A stretch of 41,698 nucleotides of DNA from Bacteroidales bacterium UBA6244 (GTDB taxonomy: Bacteria; Bacteroidota; Bacteroidia; Bacteroidales; F082): assembly GCA_002440885.1 (NCBI GenBank), contig DJVY01000118.1, forward strand, positions 22,399 through 64,096, in the 5' to 3' direction. A program made the position numbers and the translations under genes. Positions within the stretch are counted from its first letter, which is position 1. Each line of letters opens with the position of its first letter. The notes below the pieces were generated by a model. That model ran no database searches. It saw only the letters and a list, made by a program, of their open reading frames with translations, and was not told where the DNA came from. This document shows, piece by piece, positions 31,554 to 40,451 of the stretch.

Positions 31554-33707
31554 TTAGTTATTAATCAACAACTTGGCCGTGTAAGACCTGTGGTTTATGA
31601 CAACGCGGACGAAATACAATCCTGAAGGCAATCCGGCAACATTCAGTTCACGCTGGTTGCTGTAAACCTTAAGCAACTCAGATCCGTAAATGTTTAAGAG
31701 GGAAATGTCCGCGTAAGTATCAGCCTGAAGATCAGGATGCGTAAAGCGCACATGGCTTGAGGCAGGGTTTGGAAAAAGGAGCAAAGAGCCTGATGGCTGA
31801 GGTGTTTCAGAAAACCTGTTTCCGAGCACGAGGTCAGAACCCACAATGGGGCGTATCAGGAGAGCGCCGGCAAAGGAACTGTTGTACCAATCGTCGTTGG
31901 TGTTGTAAAAGATGTGTGTATGTTTATCATTGTTGGTATCGAAACCAATATTCAGGTTGTCGTCGGTGTATTGCTCCCACCCCACATAAAATGTACCCGA
32001 AACAATAAGCGGTTCGTCAAGCATATAAGGCATGAAATGATAAAGTCCTTCCTGCCAGGCCACTTTTTGGTTTTCCTGCTGATAGATAAGCTCGCCCGGT
32101 TTTCCGTTGTTGTCGTTCCAAACCTTTAGCACAAAATATATTTCGTTGGCATTGTTCAACGTTTTGTTAAAATACATCTGTACCCCCTGCAAAGTATCGG
32201 GCAACGACACGTTAAACTGGTAGGCTAATTCCGCACCAGCCGGAACCAGACCATAACCCAGTTCCGGTGTTCCGTCATCATAAGCAAAATAATTATAAAA
32301 ACCCTGACGGTAAATTAACGAATCCACAATGGTGTTTTGGTCAGATGAATCGCTTATGTAGTGCTTTATTAAGTACGAGGCCGTATCGGTTGATAAGTCA
32401 ATATTAAACAGAGCCTGTACGGGTGGGCAGGCATGAGCAGCACCACACCCTTCACACTGCTGAAAACCAGCTACATAAAACGGACTAAGGTTGCAGTTTC
32501 CTCCATTGTAGCGATAGGCGTAATTACCAGCAACCTGACTAACGCGGTACTCATAAGCCGTATTATGCTCCACCTTGTCTAGGTTGGCAATATACATTTG
32601 AAACTGTTGACGAATGGAGTTAGTTGGGTCATTTTTATATTGACGGTAAGGCATCGACTGATAATCATTTAAAAACGAAGGAGCCCGCTGTGAGAAAGTC
32701 AGCTTGCGGTAGGTTGTATCGCCCGCGGAGCGGTTGTAGTTCAGATAAATAAAGTCGATGTTCCATTGATCCACGTTGGATTTCCAGGTAGGAATGATAT
32801 CATCGGAAATACTGGCATAATTGTAAAACCTGAATTGAAAATCCGGGTTAAACCAGACAGAATCAAGTACAGGAACCATGACCTGCAAAAAGTCGCGGCC
32901 TGTTGCTTCCCTAAACTCTGAAAGTTTCATCCCCTCGGCAAACCACATCTTTTGCCACGAAGTCACCGGTTCATATACTGAATCGCAAGGGATGGTAATT
33001 TCCTGACCTCGCACAATAGGCTCAGGGTCAAAATTAATCATGAAAACAGATGGATTACATCCCAAATCAGCAGGAGCCCATAAAGTGTCAAACATGCGTA
33101 TGGTATCTTGACCCGGCATCATGATCAAATCAGCCAATAACGTGACTGAATCCATACGGGCAAATACAGAATCGCCGGACGGCACGCCAAACTCAAGCAC
33201 AAGTGTATCCCAGGGCTCAGGCTCGTCACCTGTACCTTGCGGCTGATAATAAAAACTGAGATAGAGGGAGTCGGCTGGACTCAGTGCCCTTTCCAGCGAA
33301 AGCAAACTATCGAGTCGAATAGGCCTGGACGTCAACCGGTCGGCAATAAATGGAGGAAACCACACGGCATCCGAATACACGCTTCCAGTATAGTCGATGG
33401 CATCAAATGTAGCGGCACCCACATTAGGCGGCATAAAAGGAAAATCTTTGTTGATAAAAACATCACGATCTGCCCACAATAAAGTGTCAGGATATACCTT
33501 CGACAGCGAAAAATCATCAAAAACAGGAAGATCAATGGAGGCTACCTCAACATTTCGATTACAATCGCACCCTCTTTTTGTAACAATTTCTTTTTCAGCA
33601 TGAACACGCAAAGCTTCATTCACTTGCAAGCCAACAATAACTTCCTGACCAACTGCACAGGAAATACCCAGCAAAAACAACAAGGCTATATAAATCTTCT
33701 TACTCAT
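31554..33707 (-). CDS. T9SS-exported protein of unknown function
   Basis: This protein of 717 aa has a signal peptide (MSKKIYIALLFLLGISCAVG-QE) and a C-terminal type A sorting domain (LLLFPNPASSHVRFTHPD ... GLPSGLYFVRVVINHRSYTAKLLI). It should be exported through the outer membrane and anchored or released. The middle, rich in aromatic residues and aspartate, contains a cysteine cluster (CEGCGAAHACP), and no named catalytic motif is recognised. I start at ATG 33705-33707, which overlaps the PASTA gene by 8 bp. A TTG at 33713 is the alternative. Its position inside a cell-wall/ribosome operon is notable. Confidence 0.82.
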   Translation of the reverse strand: MSKKIYIALLFLLGISCAVGQEVIVGLQVNEALRVHAEKEIVTKRGCDCNRNVEVASIDLPVFDDFSLSKVYPDTLLWADRDVFINKDFPFMPPNVGAATFDAIDYTGSVYSDAVWFPPFIADRLTSRPIRLDSLLSLERALSPADSLYLSFYYQPQGTGDEPEPWDTLVLEFGVPSGDSVFARMDSVTLLADLIMMPGQDTIRMFDTLWAPADLGCNPSVFMINFDPEPIVRGQEITIPCDSVYEPVTSWQKMWFAEGMKLSEFREATGRDFLQVMVPVLDSVWFNPDFQFRFYNYASISDDIIPTWKSNVDQWNIDFIYLNYNRSAGDTTYRKLTFSQRAPSFLNDYQSMPYRQYKNDPTNSIRQQFQMYIANLDKVEHNTAYEYRVSQVAGNYAYRYNGGNCNLSPFYVAGFQQCEGCGAAHACPPVQALFNIDLSTDTASYLIKHYISDSSDQNTIVDSLIYRQGFYNYFAYDDGTPELGYGLVPAGAELAYQFNVSLPDTLQGVQMYFNKTLNNANEIYFVLKVWNDNNGKPGELIYQQENQKVAWQEGLYHFMPYMLDEPLIVSGTFYVGWEQYTDDNLNIGFDTNNDKHTHIFYNTNDDWYNSSFAGALLIRPIVGSDLVLGNRFSETPQPSGSLLLFPNPASSHVRFTHPDLQADTYADISLLNIYGSELLKVYSNQRELNVAGLPSGLYFVRVVINHRSYTAKLLINN

Positions 33708-34554
33708 CCTCAATTAAATAACGATTAACAACGATGGTATCACTTTTAAGTGAATCTATTTCAAATTGTTTAATGTATTCGTCAAAGTTAAAAAACTCAT
33801 CCGAGCGATACCACAAATTAACTTTTGCGCCCAGATCCAGAAGACCTTTTGACAACACAGGCGGATCGGTTTTGTAAACCCTGGAATGAATCGGGTCAAA
33901 AGATTCCTGAAAATACTCCTGACCAACATTCAGCGAGTTGTAATGAATTGATGCCTTTGCTTCCTGCTGTGTAAGACCAATAAGCATTGGCAGACTGGCT
34001 TTTGTAAGGGTTTCTCCCTTACCCAACACAAGCTCAATAGATGACCCCTTTACTATCTCGGTATCAGGCTCGATGGGTTCACCGTTAAACAACTGATCTA
34101 CAACGGCATTTCGTGCAAAATACTGCATGTAACTAAGTTCGTCAACCTCGAGGCCTACCGATTGCAGTGTAACCAAAGCCTGTCGCAAACTCAAATGCTT
34201 GAGGTTGGGCATAACCACTTTCTCAGGAAGTTCAGCCACAGTAGTGAGATAAACATGACGTCCTTGCTTAACTTTCGATCCGGGCTTTGGATTTTGAAGC
34301 ACTACAGAACCCTTCTCCCGCAAAGGGTCATACAATGAATCAATTATCTTAAAAGTAAAATATTCATCATAATTATTCTCCGTTAGCCGGCCTAATGTCT
34401 GGCCTTCAAAATTCGGGACGAGATAAACATCTCCATGACGTGTAAAGACATCTAACGATTTTAATACAGCAAACAAAAGAATTATGGACAGACCAATGGC
34501 CACAACCAGATGCAGGTAAAATTTTCGTTTTTTTAAAAATCCAAAAAAGCCCAT
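33700..34554 (-). CDS. Membrane-anchored PASTA-domain protein
   Basis: This 284-aa protein has a short cytoplasmic N-terminus, one TM helix (about 14-36) and three periplasmic PASTA repeats at about 40-108, 111-184 and 188-255. Repeat openings are VPNFEGQTLGRL, MPNLKHLSLRQAL and LPMLIGLTQQEA. PASTA domains bind muropeptide or beta-lactam-like ligands in Gram-positive kinases and PBPs. Here no kinase or transpeptidase domain is attached, so a scaffold or sensor role is an inference. The gene is divergent from ddl, has a -7 element at 34628-34635 and begins the operon that continues to rluD. Confidence 0.9.
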   Translation of the reverse strand: MGFFGFLKKRKFYLHLVVAIGLSIILLFAVLKSLDVFTRHGDVYLVPNFEGQTLGRLTENNYDEYFTFKIIDSLYDPLREKGSVVLQNPKPGSKVKQGRHVYLTTVAELPEKVVMPNLKHLSLRQALVTLQSVGLEVDELSYMQYFARNAVVDQLFNGEPIEPDTEIVKGSSIELVLGKGETLTKASLPMLIGLTQQEAKASIHYNSLNVGQEYFQESFDPIHSRVYKTDPPVLSKGLLDLGAKVNLWYRSDEFFNFDEYIKQFEIDSLKSDTIVVNRYLIEDE

Positions 34555-34627
34555 ATTTCGTAACAGTAGAAAATTACAAAACTCTTCACTCCATAAACTT
34601 TGTTTACAGGTTTTTATTGTAAGGCGA

Positions 34628-34635
34628 CAAAGGTA
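34628..34635 (-). promoter_or_regulatory. -7 element for the PASTA-T9SS-rluD operon
   Basis: The minus strand reads TACCTTTG, an exact TAnnTTTG, predicting a leader of about 65 nt to the ATG at 34554. Confidence 0.55.
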
Positions 34636-34729
34636 ACATATTTTAAAATGCCTGATGAAAGTAAATTAAATCGCACCTCAGAGAAGCAGAAAAAAACGAT
34701 AGCATTAAAAAAACTGAATTCACTATAGA

Positions 34730-34757
34730 TTTGTGTTCAGAAATTGCTCTACCTTTG
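34730..34757 (+). promoter_or_regulatory. Promoter for ddl
   Basis: TTTG at 34730-34733 and TACCTTTG at 34750-34757 are separated by 16 bp, shorter than ideal. The -7 element itself is an exact match and lies 22 bp before the ATG. Confidence 0.55.
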
Positions 34758-34779
34758 ATCATCTTAATAATCATTATCA

Positions 34780-35760
34780 ATGAAAAATATTGCTATCGTT
34801 TGTGGAGGGTATTCGGGTGAATACGACATTTCAGTCAGTAGTGCCAAGGTGGTGGCAAACAACCTGGATGTGAGACTCTACAACAGTTTTCTGATTGTTA
34901 TCACAAAAAGCAGTTGGTACTACCAGGATGCGAACGGACATAGAACCGAAATAAACAAAAACGACTTCACCCTGGAACTTGAAAAAGGCAATCCAATAAA
35001 GTTTGATGGTGTATTTAACGCCATTCATGGCACACCGGGAGAAGATGGCAAATTACTGGGCTATTTTGACATGCTGAATATCCGCTACACTTCATGTAGC
35101 GCTGATGTTTCAGCCCTGACTTTTAATAAATACCTGTGTAATAAATTTGTTTCAGCATTCAATATCAAAATAGCCCGATCAGTCTCATTTACAGCAGGTC
35201 AGCAGATAGATGAAAAAACCATAGTTGAAACCCTCGGCATGCCATTGTTTGTAAAGCCCGCCTGTAGTGGATCAAGTGTTGGAATAACCAAAGTAAAAGA
35301 ACCAACTTTACTCAGAAAGGCCATCGAAAAAGCACTCGAAGCCGACACCCGGGTGATTATTGAAGAGTTTATCGAAGGTCGTGAAATTGCTTGCGGACTC
35401 ATTAAAAACAGAAACGAACTTATTGTGTTTCCGCTAACCGAAATTGTGAGCAAAAACGAATTTTTCGATTACGAAGCCAAGTATACGAAGGGGATGGCTG
35501 ATGAAATTACACCACCTGTCAACCTGAACTCCAAGGCCGAAATCGACATCAAAACAACCAGTGCATTTTTGTACAACAAGTTTGACTGCAAAGGCTTCGT
35601 CAGGATTGATTATATTGTTTCGACTGATGGCATCTATTTTATAGAAATCAACACCGTTCCAGGCATTTCAGAAGCAAGTATTTTACCTCAGCAAGCCGAG
35701 GCGATGGGATTATCTATATCTAAGCTCTTCACTATGGCTGTTGAGAACATGTTTTTATAG
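34780..35760 (+). CDS. ddl: D-alanine-D-alanine ligase
   Basis: This 326-aa ATP-grasp enzyme makes the D-Ala-D-Ala dipeptide for peptidoglycan. The N-terminal CGGYSGEYDISVSSA loop is normal for Ddl. VKPACSGSSVGITKV is the ATP-binding omega segment, and RIDYIV...YFIEINTVPGISEASILPQQA supplies the metal-binding residues. Length is normal. The gene stands alone on the + strand, divergent from the PASTA operon and convergent with rdgB (11-bp gap, no terminator seen). Confidence 0.95.
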   Translation: MKNIAIVCGGYSGEYDISVSSAKVVANNLDVRLYNSFLIVITKSSWYYQDANGHRTEINKNDFTLELEKGNPIKFDGVFNAIHGTPGEDGKLLGYFDMLNIRYTSCSADVSALTFNKYLCNKFVSAFNIKIARSVSFTAGQQIDEKTIVETLGMPLFVKPACSGSSVGITKVKEPTLLRKAIEKALEADTRVIIEEFIEGREIACGLIKNRNELIVFPLTEIVSKNEFFDYEAKYTKGMADEITPPVNLNSKAEIDIKTTSAFLYNKFDCKGFVRIDYIVSTDGIYFIEINTVPGISEASILPQQAEAMGLSISKLFTMAVENMFL

Positions 35761-35771
35761 CACCCTTCTAA

Positions 35772-36350
35772 TCAAACCTGTTGCAAAAATTCAGTAAGCC
35801 TGGCAACAGCCAAACCCCGGTGGCTTATTGTATTCTTCTCGGCAGCATCCATTTCGGCAAAAGTTTTGGTATATCCCAGCGGTGTGAAAACCGGATCATA
35901 TCCAAAACCTCCATGTCCCTTGAATTCCTTTTCAATAATCCCCTCGACTGATCCTTCAAAAAAATACGTTCTGCCCTCAAGAATCAATGAAATAACGGTA
36001 CGAAATCTGGCTTTACGATTCTCAACACCAGACAATTCGGCCAGCACTTTCTTCACGTTGTCGGTAAAAGTACAGCCTTCGCCAGCATACCTGGCAGAAT
36101 ACACTCCCGGGCGACCATTTAGTGCATCAATTTCTAATCCTGTGTCGTCAGCGAAACAATTTACACCAAACAACTTGTAGATGTGTTCAGCCTTAATCAA
36201 AGCATTTTCCTGTAAGGTAACACCTGTTTCAGGAATATCGTCAAAGAAGCCTAAATCCGACAAACTCAGTATACTTATTGATCCTGATACAATATTCCTG
36301 ATTTCATCAAGTTTATGTTGATTATTGGTGGCAAAAACTATTTCTCTCAT
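35772..36350 (-). CDS. rdgB: Non-canonical purine NTP pyrophosphatase (RdgB/HAM1)
   Basis: This 192-aa enzyme removes dITP, ITP and XTP from the nucleotide pool. The substrate motif ATNNQHKLDEI is at residues 7-17, and FADDTGLEIDALNGRPGVYSARYAG contains the metal-binding pair D68-D69. FGYDPVFTP and SHRGLA complete the site. Its promoter, a -7 TACTTTTG at 36379-36386, is back to back with that of the lipoprotein gene. Confidence 0.96.
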   Translation of the reverse strand: MREIVFATNNQHKLDEIRNIVSGSISILSLSDLGFFDDIPETGVTLQENALIKAEHIYKLFGVNCFADDTGLEIDALNGRPGVYSARYAGEGCTFTDNVKKVLAELSGVENRKARFRTVISLILEGRTYFFEGSVEGIIEKEFKGHGGFGYDPVFTPLGYTKTFAEMDAAEKNTISHRGLAVARLTEFLQQV

Positions 36351-36378
36351 GCGAACTACAAACTATTTTGAATTTTGA

Positions 36379-36386
36379 CAAAAGTA
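36379..36386 (-). promoter_or_regulatory. -7 element for rdgB
   Basis: The minus strand reads TACTTTTG, 28 bp before the ATG at 36350. Confidence 0.55.
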
Positions 36387-36410
36387 AACAGTTTCAATCG
36401 ATTTATTTTT

Positions 36411-36418
36411 TACTTTTG
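36411..36418 (+). promoter_or_regulatory. -7 element for the 94-aa lipoprotein gene
   Basis: TACTTTTG is an exact TAnnTTTG. It lies 50 bp before the ATG and divergent from the rdgB element. Confidence 0.55.
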
Positions 36419-36468
36419 AATTTTAGCGTTGAAAACATTAATCAGTAAATAATTTAAAGAATCATTTC

Positions 36469-36753
36469 ATGAAAATTTTAAAAACCTTTTTATTGGCAAC
36501 CAGCATTGTATTGCTTGCTTCAGCCTGCAACTGCGAATCTAAATCAGACACATGGAGCGATGCTCAGGAAGAGGCATGGAAATCAAGGTGCATGACATTT
36601 ATGGAGGAAAACGGAGTTGAAAAGAAAAATGCAGTAGACTTTTGCGATTGCATGTTTGAGAAGACTTCAGACAAATACACTCCCGAGGAAGCGGAAGGCA
36701 TTACGGCTGAAGAAGAAAGAAAGCTTTGGAACGAATGCGATTACAACTGGTAA
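36469..36753 (+). CDS. Small cysteine-rich lipoprotein, unknown
   Basis: This 94-aa protein has a lipoprotein signal peptide with lipobox LASAC (lipidated C20). The mature 74 residues are helical and acidic and hold further cysteines at C22, in SRCMTF, in FCDCMF and in WNECDYNW, which suggests disulfides in the periplasm or on the surface. No domain is recognised; helical DUF-type lipoproteins with a CDCM element occur in Bacteroidota (from memory). The gene has its own promoter and a strong shared terminator. Confidence 0.78.
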   Translation: MKILKTFLLATSIVLLASACNCESKSDTWSDAQEEAWKSRCMTFMEENGVEKKNAVDFCDCMFEKTSDKYTPEEAEGITAEEERKLWNECDYNW

Positions 36754-36787
36754 AAAAAAAGGCTGCTCGTTGAGCAGCCTTTTTTTA
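36752..36787. terminator. Bidirectional intrinsic terminator
   Basis: The stem AGGCTGCTC (36760-36768) pairs with GAGCAGCCT (36772-36780) over a 3-nt loop. Nine A's precede it and eight T's follow, so it can stop the lipoprotein transcript on the + strand and the SGNH-hydrolase transcript on the - strand. Confidence 0.92.
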
Positions 36788-36809
36788 TCCTATTATTTCT
36801 GTTTTCAGT

Positions 36810-38168
36810 TTATGGAAACTGAATTGGGGGATAACTTGTGATTGAAACCTTGGGCACATTGGCACTGTATTTGGCGTTGATGGCGTCAATATAATAATTG
36901 GCAACCAACGCATTGGCCTGCGGAGTAAGGTGAATACCGTCGAGAGAGAATAAATTACCCTGCACAAATGTAGGAGCAAAGGTCACACCCTCAAACATGA
37001 GACCCGTAGTTGCTACCTGATGCATAATGGCATTAAAATCTACAAAAGCCAGATCATTATTTGTTGCGGTGCTTTTGATAATGTCGTTGAACTGGGTAAT
37101 GGCTTCCGTAACATTGGTAATTTCTTTTTCAGTAAGAATGTACTGGTTAGGCACAGGAACAGCACTTCCCCAAGTTGCGCATTTAATCGAATCCTGAGGT
37201 AAAGTGAGCAATGCCAGTTCGTTTGCCGTCATTTGGCGGAACTGTAGATATTCCGGCACACCTTCCATTCCCGGATCCATAATAACCATCGGGTTAGGGC
37301 CAAGTTGAAAATGTATTCTATAATCTTTTTGCATCTGTTCCATGGCAGCGTTGTAACCAGCGTAAGCTGCGTTTAACGCATCAACAGCATATTGCATGGT
37401 ATCCGGAATGGCCACAATATTGTAAGGAATTGTTGTAAAGAAGGCAGCGTCGGTAATACTAGGGATATTGGCCAACACACCTTTTGCTCCACCCTGTGTC
37501 AGGTTTTGAACAAGCATGGCGTAAGCTCCGCCAAACTGATCAACGGGAGTTATTACATCGCCTACGCCACCTGAAGTGGCATAGCCTAACACATCGTTGT
37601 TACCAATCCACAAGGAGAAAAAAGTAGGAGAAAGACTTAGCGCCTGCTCCAAAACAGTGATATCCGGAGTGGCAGCAAATTTCACAAAGTAAGGATTGGC
37701 CAGGCCTAAAGGCAGATTCTGGATGTTTCCATAACCGGGAGCTAATAAATGGATCACTTTTGCTCCGGGAACACCCATGTTGTTTACGGCATAATCCACG
37801 TGGTTTGTATAAGAGTCCAGTTCTCCGGCATCCGACACAGGGCCTAAGCTCGTTACCCCTCTACAATCTGTGCTATAACCCAGTTTAAGCTTTCCTGGCA
37901 GCACGCCAAATTCGCTATTCACAACCGGTTGAACAAATTTACCAGCACCAACAGTTTCAAACTGTTGTCCGAGTATGTTTGCAAAGCTATACATCTGTCC
38001 TGATTTATACAGGGCTCCATCAGCATATCCTGCTGTAAGTGAATTACCTAAAGCAACATAAGTAGTGAAGTCAGCGGTTCCTTTACTCGGAGTAAACTCA
38101 TTTACCTCGGGCTTACATGATGCCAGAAAAGCAAACAGAACCAAATAAACAAAATATCTAATTTTCAT
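36810..38168 (-). CDS. SGNH/GDSL-hydrolase lipoprotein
   Basis: This 452-aa lipoprotein (lipobox FLASC, C18) has the SGNH hydrolase fold. Block I is GNSLTAGY with nucleophile S43, block III is WIGNND with N191, and block V is D410-G-I-H413. The segment between about 200 and 380 is a large helical insertion. It probably hydrolyses an ester of a lipid or acylated sugar at the outer membrane. It lies 18 bp downstream of the FadL-type porin gene. The pairing suggests that one protein releases fatty acids and the other imports them; this is an inference. Confidence 0.87.
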   Translation of the reverse strand: MKIRYFVYLVLFAFLASCKPEVNEFTPSKGTADFTTYVALGNSLTAGYADGALYKSGQMYSFANILGQQFETVGAGKFVQPVVNSEFGVLPGKLKLGYSTDCRGVTSLGPVSDAGELDSYTNHVDYAVNNMGVPGAKVIHLLAPGYGNIQNLPLGLANPYFVKFAATPDITVLEQALSLSPTFFSLWIGNNDVLGYATSGGVGDVITPVDQFGGAYAMLVQNLTQGGAKGVLANIPSITDAAFFTTIPYNIVAIPDTMQYAVDALNAAYAGYNAAMEQMQKDYRIHFQLGPNPMVIMDPGMEGVPEYLQFRQMTANELALLTLPQDSIKCATWGSAVPVPNQYILTEKEITNVTEAITQFNDIIKSTATNNDLAFVDFNAIMHQVATTGLMFEGVTFAPTFVQGNLFSLDGIHLTPQANALVANYYIDAINAKYSANVPKVSITSYPPIQFP

Positions 38169-38186
38169 GATTCTTTCTTTTTAAGA

Positions 38187-39401
38187 TTAAAATTTAAAAC
38201 TAACACCAAGTCCGGGAATATAAGTTATTGACTGATATGTTCCGTTGAAATTATCGGGCACATAGCTCTTTTCAGCCTTTTGGCCAAAGAGCTGCAGGAA
38301 TGATACATCAATGCTTAACATATCAATCGGGCTGTATGATAGTCCAAGTGTATAGGCAAAGGTGTTCAAGCTTACTGTTTCCGGAGTAAAATAATCTTCG
38401 TTGGTAGGTGACTGATCATAATACATGCCGGCACGTAAATGAAGTTTACTGTTCACTGCATACTGAGCACCAAGACGTGGTATAAAAGTATCTTTGTACT
38501 CTCTGGGATCAGATGTATTAAGCAATTCCCCCTTTTCTTCAAAAGTAAATTCCAGGTTTTTATAAACGCCCCACATTACCCAATCGAGCTCGAAAGCCAA
38601 CAGGAGCTTATCGGTTGCCTGATATGCTACACTAAAATCGAGGTTTGCCGGCAAAGGCAATTCAGCGTCAAATTTGTTGGTCGGAGGGATTGTGGTTTGC
38701 AACGCCGTTGGTATAGTAAAAGTAGCATCACCACCTTCCATTTTCATGGTAATTTTTGAGCGGTAATCAATTCCAAAAGACAATTTATCAGTAGCCTGAT
38801 AATAAGCACCCACGTTGAAACCATAGCTCAAGGTAGACCCTTTGAGGTTAGCCTTTGCATTGTCGCTATAGTTGATGGCTTTATTGATTTCGACATCGCC
38901 TGTGGCAAGAATAAAACCTGCTCCAATGCCAAATTTGTTATTGAAATTAAACGAAATAGTGGGCTGAATAAAAATAGCTTTTAGCGCAATGTCCTGGATA
39001 AGGAACTTACCTGCCCACTCTTCATCCCATTTAGCTGTACTACCATAGGGAGTGTAAACACCAACCCCCACGGAAATCATTTCATTAATTTTACCTGCTC
39101 CATACACGTAAAAAGGTGTCGATACAGGATTGTTTGGCTGCCAATTCGAGTTTGTGCCTTCCATCTGAAAATCGATGTTCGACATGATACCGCTTGCGCC
39201 CACCTCAAAATGAAGCTTATCCTTCATTAACGATAGCGCACCCGGATTGTAGAATATAGAACTCGACCCCATATTCAGGGAAGTTCCAACAAGGCCCATT
39301 CCGTTTTGCTTATTTCCCTGCAAACGAACCTGATATCCGCCTGCAAATACTGTCGTCGATAGAAAAAACGCCGACAATAAAAACAATGTAATTTTTTTCA
39401 T
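38187..39401 (-). CDS. OmpP1/FadL/TodX-family outer-membrane transporter
   Basis: This 404-aa protein has a cleavable signal peptide (MKKITLFLLSAFFLSTTVFA-GGYQVRLQGNKQNGMG). The N-terminal hatch is typical: NGMGLVGTSLNMGSSSIFYNPGALSLM. PYGSTAKWDEEWAGKFLIQDIAL and the terminal PGLGVSFKF also match the family. FadL members are 14-stranded barrels that take up long-chain fatty acids or other hydrophobic compounds by lateral diffusion. It is the first gene of the operon with the SGNH hydrolase. Confidence 0.92.
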   Translation of the reverse strand: MKKITLFLLSAFFLSTTVFAGGYQVRLQGNKQNGMGLVGTSLNMGSSSIFYNPGALSLMKDKLHFEVGASGIMSNIDFQMEGTNSNWQPNNPVSTPFYVYGAGKINEMISVGVGVYTPYGSTAKWDEEWAGKFLIQDIALKAIFIQPTISFNFNNKFGIGAGFILATGDVEINKAINYSDNAKANLKGSTLSYGFNVGAYYQATDKLSFGIDYRSKITMKMEGGDATFTIPTALQTTIPPTNKFDAELPLPANLDFSVAYQATDKLLLAFELDWVMWGVYKNLEFTFEEKGELLNTSDPREYKDTFIPRLGAQYAVNSKLHLRAGMYYDQSPTNEDYFTPETVSLNTFAYTLGLSYSPIDMLSIDVSFLQLFGQKAEKSYVPDNFNGTYQSITYIPGLGVSFKF

Positions 39402-39467
39402 ACACGATTTGTTTATAATTATGGTCGGTAAAACTACAAAATATATTGTATCGTTAACTTTTCACAA

Positions 39468-40148
39468 TTAAAATAATTCCCAAACAACAGGTTCAAGTCC
39501 ATTTTGACTTAGAATTTCGTTGGTTTTAGAGAAATGTTTGCATCCAAAAAAACCACTGTGGGCAGAAAAAGGCGACGGATGTGGGGCTGTTAGAACGAAG
39601 TGTTTATCGGTATCAATCAACGCCAATTTATTTTGAGCATGTTTTCCCCATAACAAGAACACGATGCCGGCCCGGTATAGCGAAAGGGCTTTGATAACTT
39701 CATCAGTAAAAATTTCCCATCCCTTACCTGAATGGGAAGCGGGCTCTGACTTCCGAACGGTGAGTGTCGTGTTCAACAAAAGCACACCTTGCTTTGCCCA
39801 GCCCGACAAGTTACCCGAAGCGGGAGGCATAATCCCCAAATCGCTGTGCAATTCCTTAAAAATATTTTTCAGAGAAGGAGGTAAAACCACACCATCGGGT
39901 ACAGAAAACGACAGTCCGTGCGCCTGACCATATCCATGATAGGGATCTTGCCCCAATAAAACCACTTTAACCCGCGTTAAGGGAGTAAGGTTGAAGGCGG
40001 AAAAAATAAGTGGGCCGGGGGGGAAAACTACCTGATTCTTTTTCTCCAACCTCAGAAAATCAATCAATTGATGAAAGTAGGGTTTTGAAAATTCTTGATT
40101 TAGAGCAGCTTTCCACCCTTCTTCTAACTCAACGTTTACTTCTGTCAT
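39468..40148 (-). CDS. ung: Uracil-DNA glycosylase (family 1)
   Basis: This 226-aa repair enzyme removes uracil from DNA. The water-activating motif GQDPYHGYGQAHGLSFSV contains D68 and H71. The leucine-loop motif HPSPFSAHSGFFG lies near the C-terminus, and FLLWGKHAQNK is standard. Length and motif order are normal. It is monocistronic, with a one-mismatch -7 element (GATTTTTG, minus strand, 40181-40188) about 33 bp before the ATG. Confidence 0.97.
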   Translation of the reverse strand: MTEVNVELEEGWKAALNQEFSKPYFHQLIDFLRLEKKNQVVFPPGPLIFSAFNLTPLTRVKVVLLGQDPYHGYGQAHGLSFSVPDGVVLPPSLKNIFKELHSDLGIMPPASGNLSGWAKQGVLLLNTTLTVRKSEPASHSGKGWEIFTDEVIKALSLYRAGIVFLLWGKHAQNKLALIDTDKHFVLTAPHPSPFSAHSGFFGCKHFSKTNEILSQNGLEPVVWELF

Positions 40149-40251
40149 AAATAATTATACTATTTAGGATAATAAAAGAACAAAAATCTTGTTATTTAAC
40201 CAAAATCTGCTTTTCTTTGTCGAAAGCAAATTATGTTTATTAAGTAAAGGT

Positions 40252-40380
40252 ATGAAAAAAATAATCGTCCTGATATCAACCATTATACTCATTGCCATTT
40301 TTGCCAGCGCATGCAAGTCATCAAGTAAATGCGCAGCATACGGAGAAACACAAAAGTTTCAAAAAGAATCCAGGTATTAA
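40252..40380 (+). CDS. 42-aa lipoprotein
   Basis: This very short protein has a positively charged start (MKK), one hydrophobic stretch and a lipobox FASAC (lipidated C21). The mature peptide has only 22 residues: CKSSSKCAAYGETQKFQKES plus RY. A longer frame starts at 40189, but its extra 21 residues precede an obvious signal peptide and overlap a promoter-like TTTCTTTG (40212-40219), so ATG 40252 is preferred. The CxAYG element recalls small Bacteroidota lipoproteins; no function is known. The next gene starts 71 bp downstream. Confidence 0.65.
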   Translation: MKKIIVLISTIILIAIFASACKSSSKCAAYGETQKFQKESRY

Positions 40381-40451
40381 ATCTGGCAGCGTCTTTTGGC
40401 AAGCCTTTTGTTGATATTTGATGATCTCATCAAAATCAGAATGTTGTAGCT

